17,952 nucleotides of DNA from JANNRW01 sp031401815 (GTDB taxonomy: Bacteria; Desulfobacterota; Desulfuromonadia; Geobacterales; DSM-12255), in NCBI GenBank assembly GCA_031401815.1, contig JANNRW010000104.1:1-17952 (forward strand). The letters are read 5' to 3'. Below are positions 14,549 to 17,952 of this stretch, piece after piece. Position 1 is the first letter of the stretch. Each line of letters opens with the position of its first letter. The notes beneath the pieces were generated by a model, which saw only the letters and a list, made by a program, of their open reading frames with translations, did not search any database and was not told the DNA's origin. The position numbers and the translations under genes are program-made.

Positions 14549-15859
14549 ATGCTGACCCAGATTGAATCCGCCCGTCAGGGCATTATAACCCCGCAGATGC
14601 AGGCTGTAGCAGAGAACGAGCAGTATGAAGCAGAGCAGATCCGCCGACTGGTGGCTGAGGGGAGGATTGTCATCCCCTGGAACCATAATCGCAAACCCGG
14701 CCGTATTGCAGGTATCGGCAAAGGGCTCTCCACCAAGGTCAATGCCTCTATCGGCACATCATCAGACATAATCGACTACAGTGCTGAAGTCAGAAAAGCG
14801 CTGGCAGCCCAGGAATCAGGGGCTGATACCCTGATGGAATTATCTGTCGGCGGCGATCTTGACCGCGTCCGGCGTGAAGTTATTGCAGCAGTTGATCTGC
14901 CGGTAGGGAATGTACCGCTTTATCAGGCTTTCTGCGAAGCTGCCCGCAAATACGGTGACCCCAACAAGCTGGACGAGGAGATGCTTTTTGACCTGATTGA
15001 ACAGCAGTGCGCCGACGGCATCGCCTTCATGGCAGTGCACTGCGGCATCAATCTCTGCACCATTGAACGGCTTCGCAAGCAGGGCTACCGGTACGGCGGT
15101 CTTGTTTCAAAGGGGGGGGTATCGATGGTGGCCTGGATGATCGCAAACAACCGCGAAAACCCGCTCTATGAAAAGTTTGACCGGGTGGCATCTATTCTGA
15201 AAAAGTACGATACCGTGCTCTCTCTTGGTAACGGTCTGAGAGCAGGCGCGATTCACGACTCATCAGACCGAGCCCAGATTCAGGAGCTGGTTTTCAACTG
15301 CGAACTGGCCGAGATTGGTCGGGAAATGGGGTGCCAGATGCTCGTGGAAGGGCCTGGCCATGTTCCGCTGGATGAAATTGAGGGGAATATCCAGCTACAA
15401 AAGCGGATGAGCGGCGGTGCCCCCTACTACATGCTGGGGCCTATTGCTACAGATGTCGCCCCTGGTTTCGATCATATTACAGCCGCCATCGGCGCAGCCC
15501 AGTCCAGCCGTTTTGGTGCCGACCTGATCTGTTACATTACCCCTGCGGAGCATCTGGCATTACCAAACGAGGAAGATGTACGGATGGGGGTAAAGGCGGC
15601 CAAAATTGCAGCCTATATCGGCGACATGAACAAGTATCCGGAAAAGGGGCGCAAGCGGGACAAGGAGATGTCAAAGGCGCGACGCGACCTGAACTGGGAG
15701 AAGCAGTTCAAGCTGGCGCTCTACCCTGAGGATGCCCGGGCAATCCGCGCCAGCCGCACCCCGGAGGACGAAGCGACCTGCACCATGTGCGGTGATTTCT
15801 GCGCCTCGCGCGGGGCAAGCAAGCTCTTTGCCTGCGATCTGAAGGGGGACAAGATCTGA
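14549..15859 (+). CDS. bzaF: 5-hydroxybenzimidazole synthase BzaF (ThiC paralogue)
   Basis: The protein is a ThiC-family radical SAM enzyme. ThiC turns aminoimidazole ribotide into the thiamin pyrimidine; its paralogue BzaF turns the same substrate into 5-hydroxybenzimidazole, the lower ligand precursor of anaerobic cobamides. Family marks: TKVNASIGTSSD (62-73), SVGGDLDRVRR (99-109), EGPGHVPL (267-274), GPIATDVAPGFDHITAAIG (297-315), CYITPAEHLALP (328-339) and C-terminal cluster cysteines CTMCGDFC (411, 414, 418). The 436-residue length fits the short bacterial ThiC/BzaF form. I chose the ATG at 14549, with AAGGAG upstream; an earlier in-frame ATG lies inside the repeat element. I call it BzaF rather than ThiC because its leader is a cobalamin riboswitch, not a TPP riboswitch, and a methyltransferase gene follows after one base. 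ThiC remains possible. Confidence 0.75.
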   Translation: MLTQIESARQGIITPQMQAVAENEQYEAEQIRRLVAEGRIVIPWNHNRKPGRIAGIGKGLSTKVNASIGTSSDIIDYSAEVRKALAAQESGADTLMELSVGGDLDRVRREVIAAVDLPVGNVPLYQAFCEAARKYGDPNKLDEEMLFDLIEQQCADGIAFMAVHCGINLCTIERLRKQGYRYGGLVSKGGVSMVAWMIANNRENPLYEKFDRVASILKKYDTVLSLGNGLRAGAIHDSSDRAQIQELVFNCELAEIGREMGCQMLVEGPGHVPLDEIEGNIQLQKRMSGGAPYYMLGPIATDVAPGFDHITAAIGAAQSSRFGADLICYITPAEHLALPNEEDVRMGVKAAKIAAYIGDMNKYPEKGRKRDKEMSKARRDLNWEKQFKLALYPEDARAIRASRTPEDEATCTMCGDFCASRGASKLFACDLKGDKI

Positions 15860-15860
15860 G

Positions 15861-16922
15861 ATGAAGATCCTCCCGTCTGACAACAGCTACAGCACCTTCT
15901 GTGAGCTGATCAGCGGCTACCGCCGCTTTCAGGTCATTACTGAAGCAGTTAATTCAGGCATTATCGACCTGCTCGAAAATGGAGAGAACACCCTCGAACA
16001 ACTTCTGCAAGCGACCAGAATGCGCCCTGCAGAGGGTCAGCGCTTTATCGACCTGCTGGTGGCTGCCGGTCTGCTGGAGGAGTCTGCCGGACGACTCAGT
16101 CTCTCTCTTTTCAGCAGAAGTTTCCTCAGCCGGACGAGCGCCACCAGTCAACGTCATACTCTGGAGTTTGAGCCACTCCTCATGGAGAACTGGCGACAAC
16201 TGGGGGTTGTGCTGCATGAAGGACAGGGGGCGCTGATCCGGGAGCACTCTCCGGTTGAATATCAAGAGCGGCTTCAGCTCTTCCAGCAGGCCATGGCCGA
16301 AGCAGCAGAGGTTCGCTCCCGTGAGTTGTGGGATGCACTCACCCTGTTGCCGGAGCGTGGAGTTATCATCGACATTGGCGCAGGAGACGGCACCTATCTG
16401 CGCGAGTTTCTTGCTCGGCATCCGGAGTGGCAAGGGATAGCCTGTGACCTGCCCGATGTCTGCATGCAGATCGAAAGCAGTTCAATCCCGAAGAACCTGA
16501 GACTTCACCCATGTAATGTCATGAACCGGCAAGATTTTGCCGATCTTGTCTCTGATAACAGAACTGTTGCCGATCTACTGCTGCTCTCCAATATCTGCCA
16601 CTGCTACAGTCCGGAAGAAAACTCCGCACTGCTGCTACAGGCAGGTGCGCTACTGGCCGATGGCGGCCTGCTGATAGTTCATGACTTCTTCAGGGATGTA
16701 AATGATTACAGTGCCATGTACGATCTGCACATGCTGGTCAACACCTATAATGGCCGTAGTTACACCACCGCTAAAACAGCTGCCATGTTGCAGGGCGCAG
16801 GGTTTTCTCATTACAGGATCATTGAGCTTCCTTCCCACTCACTGACCATAGTCGCCAGCAGGTCTCGTCTAAGCTCTTGTGAAGGCGCACCGACTGGTAA
16901 TAGATTCTCTTTGCGACGTTGA
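15861..16922 (+). CDS. bzaC: SAM-dependent O-methyltransferase, BzaC-like
   Basis: The 353-residue product has the two-part build of hydroxyindole/acetylserotonin-type O-methyltransferases. An N-terminal winged-helix dimerisation domain (about 1-100: YRRFQVITEAVNSGIIDLL, QRFIDLLVAAGLLEES) is followed by a Rossmann domain with AdoMet motif I VIIDIGAGDGTYL (168-180), ACDLPDV (194-200), LLLLSNICHCYSPEENSALL (239-258) and GGLLIVHDFF (268-277). BzaC of anaerobes methylates 5-hydroxybenzimidazole to 5-methoxybenzimidazole, and the placement one base after the bzaF stop, under a cobalamin riboswitch, fits that role. GGGGGAC about 11 bases upstream may serve as ribosome binding site. The last 20 residues are low in family character. 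Another small phenolic substrate cannot be excluded from sequence alone. Confidence 0.7.
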   Translation: MKILPSDNSYSTFCELISGYRRFQVITEAVNSGIIDLLENGENTLEQLLQATRMRPAEGQRFIDLLVAAGLLEESAGRLSLSLFSRSFLSRTSATSQRHTLEFEPLLMENWRQLGVVLHEGQGALIREHSPVEYQERLQLFQQAMAEAAEVRSRELWDALTLLPERGVIIDIGAGDGTYLREFLARHPEWQGIACDLPDVCMQIESSSIPKNLRLHPCNVMNRQDFADLVSDNRTVADLLLLSNICHCYSPEENSALLLQAGALLADGGLLIVHDFFRDVNDYSAMYDLHMLVNTYNGRSYTTAKTAAMLQGAGFSHYRIIELPSHSLTIVASRSRLSSCEGAPTGNRFSLRR

Positions 16923-17340
16923 ACCTTATTCACACCCCTCTTGTCAGCAACCCAGTTTTGTGGCATTCGTTATCATGAACTGCAAAATAACATCATTTTT
17001 TTGGCAGTTAATGCTGAAAAGTGCCTGACAGGATCGGGTTGCCTGATCCTTACCCATTCAGATAGCCTACAGAAAGCGGACACAATAAATGTCGTAACGT
17101 TGCAATCAAACGCCCCTCCACTTTGGAGTTACTGCCATCCCATGGCAGAAATTTCCAGAATGGCTCGATTGATGAAGCCGCTCAGGTCAACATGGTGCTG
17201 ACGGGCGGGTTTGTTTGCTAAAGCAAGACGGTCAACTGGTCGCCCTTCTTGCTTTTTGGTTAATGCATCAGTATACTCCCGTTAAGAAGCACCAAGGAGT
17301 TACAATTATCTTAATATTTGTGTTGCCCGCTGGAGTGTTT
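16923..17340. other. Intergenic region with possible gene remnant and terminator
   Basis: No complete gene is visible. A minus-strand frame of about 50 codons (17284 to a TAA at 17129) reads REYTDALTKKQEGRPVDRLA, then a segment with QHHVDLSGFINRAILEIS. It looks like coding sequence, but I cannot place it, and it lacks a start. On the plus strand AAGCAAG (17221-17227) can pair with CTTGCTT (17248-17254), followed by T residues, a weak terminator for the bza transcript. Confidence 0.35.
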
Positions 17341-17688
17341 ATGAAAAACCTGAAAAGTATTCATTTGCCGCAAAACGATTGTCTGGCAATCGAAGCAGCA
17401 GGAACAACTCTGATTAAAGAATTCCCGGTTGAAACCGTAATCCTGTTCGGCTCGAAGTCTCGTGGCAGTAGTGATGAGTATTCTGATACCGACCTGCTTC
17501 TGGTAACCAAGCGTCAACTGAACTGGCGAGAGGAGAAGGCGATTATTGACAGACTATTCGATATAGGCATGTCTTTTAACGTGATATTCAGTCCTTTATT
17601 TGCCTCTCATGATGAATGGGAAGGCGGGATATTTCAAAAATTCCCGGTTTATGTTGATATCATTCGGGATGGGGCGATAGTGGCATAA
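17341..17688 (+). CDS. MNT-domain nucleotidyltransferase antitoxin (MntA-like)
   Basis: The 115-residue product is a minimal nucleotidyltransferase. After a short helix comes VETVILFGSKSRGSSDEYSD (30-49), giving the GSX10DXD active site with G37-S38 and D49/D51, then the LLLVTKRQL strand. In MNT-HEPN modules such antitoxins neutralise the HEPN ribonuclease toxin by adding AMP groups to a tyrosine near its RX4-6H motif. I chose the ATG at 17341; an upstream extension to 17215 runs through the weak terminator. The C-terminus (FPVYVDIIRDGAIVA) looks complete. The partner gene that follows lacks its N-terminal half, so this enzyme appears to have lost its toxin. At the usual third acidic position an Asn (FNVIF) is present. 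Confidence 0.8.
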   Translation: MKNLKSIHLPQNDCLAIEAAGTTLIKEFPVETVILFGSKSRGSSDEYSDTDLLLVTKRQLNWREEKAIIDRLFDIGMSFNVIFSPLFASHDEWEGGIFQKFPVYVDIIRDGAIVA

Positions 17689-17911
17689 GGAGGTTCGATC
17701 TGCTATTCATCGCGATTACGTGAGATCAGGAATTATTGCTCCGCAATGGGGCAAGCATTTTGATTGGCTTTTTGATAACAGGCAGAAGGTTGATTATAGG
17801 CCACTGGTGACATTTGAACGGGAAGAAATAGACGAAATTCTGGAACAAAGTCAGGCATTTCTACTAGAAATGGAGCGGTTGGCTTATCTGGATGGAATCG
17901 CTGATCTTTAA
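17687..17911 (+). pseudogene. HEPN-domain toxin, N-terminally truncated
   Basis: The frame is open from 17681 to a TAA at 17909-17911 but has no ATG; the first possible start is a GTG at 17720 without a near ribosome binding site. It encodes HKEVRSAIHRDYVRSGIIAP, then QWGKHFDWLFDNRQKVDYRP and a C-terminal helix ending ILEQSQAFLLEMERL. This matches the second half of HEPN proteins, including the RxxxDY segment (here RQKVDY) near the active motif. The normal first half, 50-60 residues of helix with the AYYAMF-type segment, is absent. The remaining frame begins at the stop of the MNT gene, so a deletion joined the two. The product is probably not made and not toxic. Confidence 0.7.
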
Positions 17912-17927
17912 GCTAATACCAATATTG

Positions 17928-17940
17928 CAAGCCTGACCCC
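17928..17940 (-). repeat. Copy of GGGGTCAGGCTTG
   Basis: The 13-mer CAAGCCTGACCCC is the exact inverse of 9775-9787. It lies 17 bases past the HEPN remnant stop. It is a short dispersed repeat of REP type; here no hairpin partner is visible before the window ends. Confidence 0.5.
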
Positions 17941-17952
17941 ATAGTATTACAT

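Noticed and set aside
14549..15859. Plain thiamin-pathway ThiC
   Set aside because: Kept as an alternative, but a cobalamin riboswitch and the adjacent methyltransferase point to BzaF; no TPP riboswitch or thi genes are seen.

Overview
The window looks like accessory chromosome of an anaerobic Desulfuromonadota bacterium (Geobacter/Trichlorobacter-like). This is inferred from the bzaF-type thiC paralogue under a cobalamin riboswitch and from the style of the intergenic repeats; no rRNA or marker gene is present to prove it. There are no tRNA, rRNA, CRISPR or prophage genes.

Layout. (1) 39-1507, minus strand: the M48 membrane protease htpX and a small exported protein. They lie behind a recognisable yybP-ykoY manganese riboswitch with promoter and intrinsic terminator. 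(2) 1508-3935, plus strand: a decayed toxin-antitoxin zone. A RelB/ParD-like antitoxin is followed by a ParE gene with an internal in-frame deletion. Then come an orphan small antitoxin-like gene, and an AbiEi antitoxin whose AbiEii toxin has been deleted to a C-terminal stub. REP-like repeats lie between them. (3) 3936-13764, minus strand: a defence island. The distal unit is a translationally coupled three-gene set: a giant HsdS specificity subunit fused in frame to a Septu/PtuA-like ABC-type ATPase (1142 aa), then a PtuB-like HNH nuclease, then HsdM. No HsdR is present. Upstream lies a second unit, a 948-aa N6-adenine methylase followed by a PD-(D/E)XK nuclease. A 60-codon gene remnant separates the two units. 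(4) 13995-16922, plus strand: a cobalamin riboswitch with a visible antiterminator/terminator platform, a palindromic repeat element, a BzaF-type (ThiC paralogue) 5-hydroxybenzimidazole synthase, and a BzaC-like O-methyltransferase. (5) 17341-17911, plus strand: an intact MNT nucleotidyltransferase antitoxin followed by an N-terminally truncated HEPN toxin.

How the parts work together. The most striking candidate for a new system is hsdS::ptuA-ptuB-hsdM: a type I methylase whose recognition subunit is covalently joined to the ATPase of an ATPase/HNH effector pair, replacing or guarding the usual HsdR. The bza pair suggests anaerobic synthesis of a 5-methoxybenzimidazole lower ligand, switched off when cobamide is plentiful. 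Three separate toxin-antitoxin loci keep an apparently intact antitoxin while the toxin is broken, which is either parallel decay or selection for anti-addiction.
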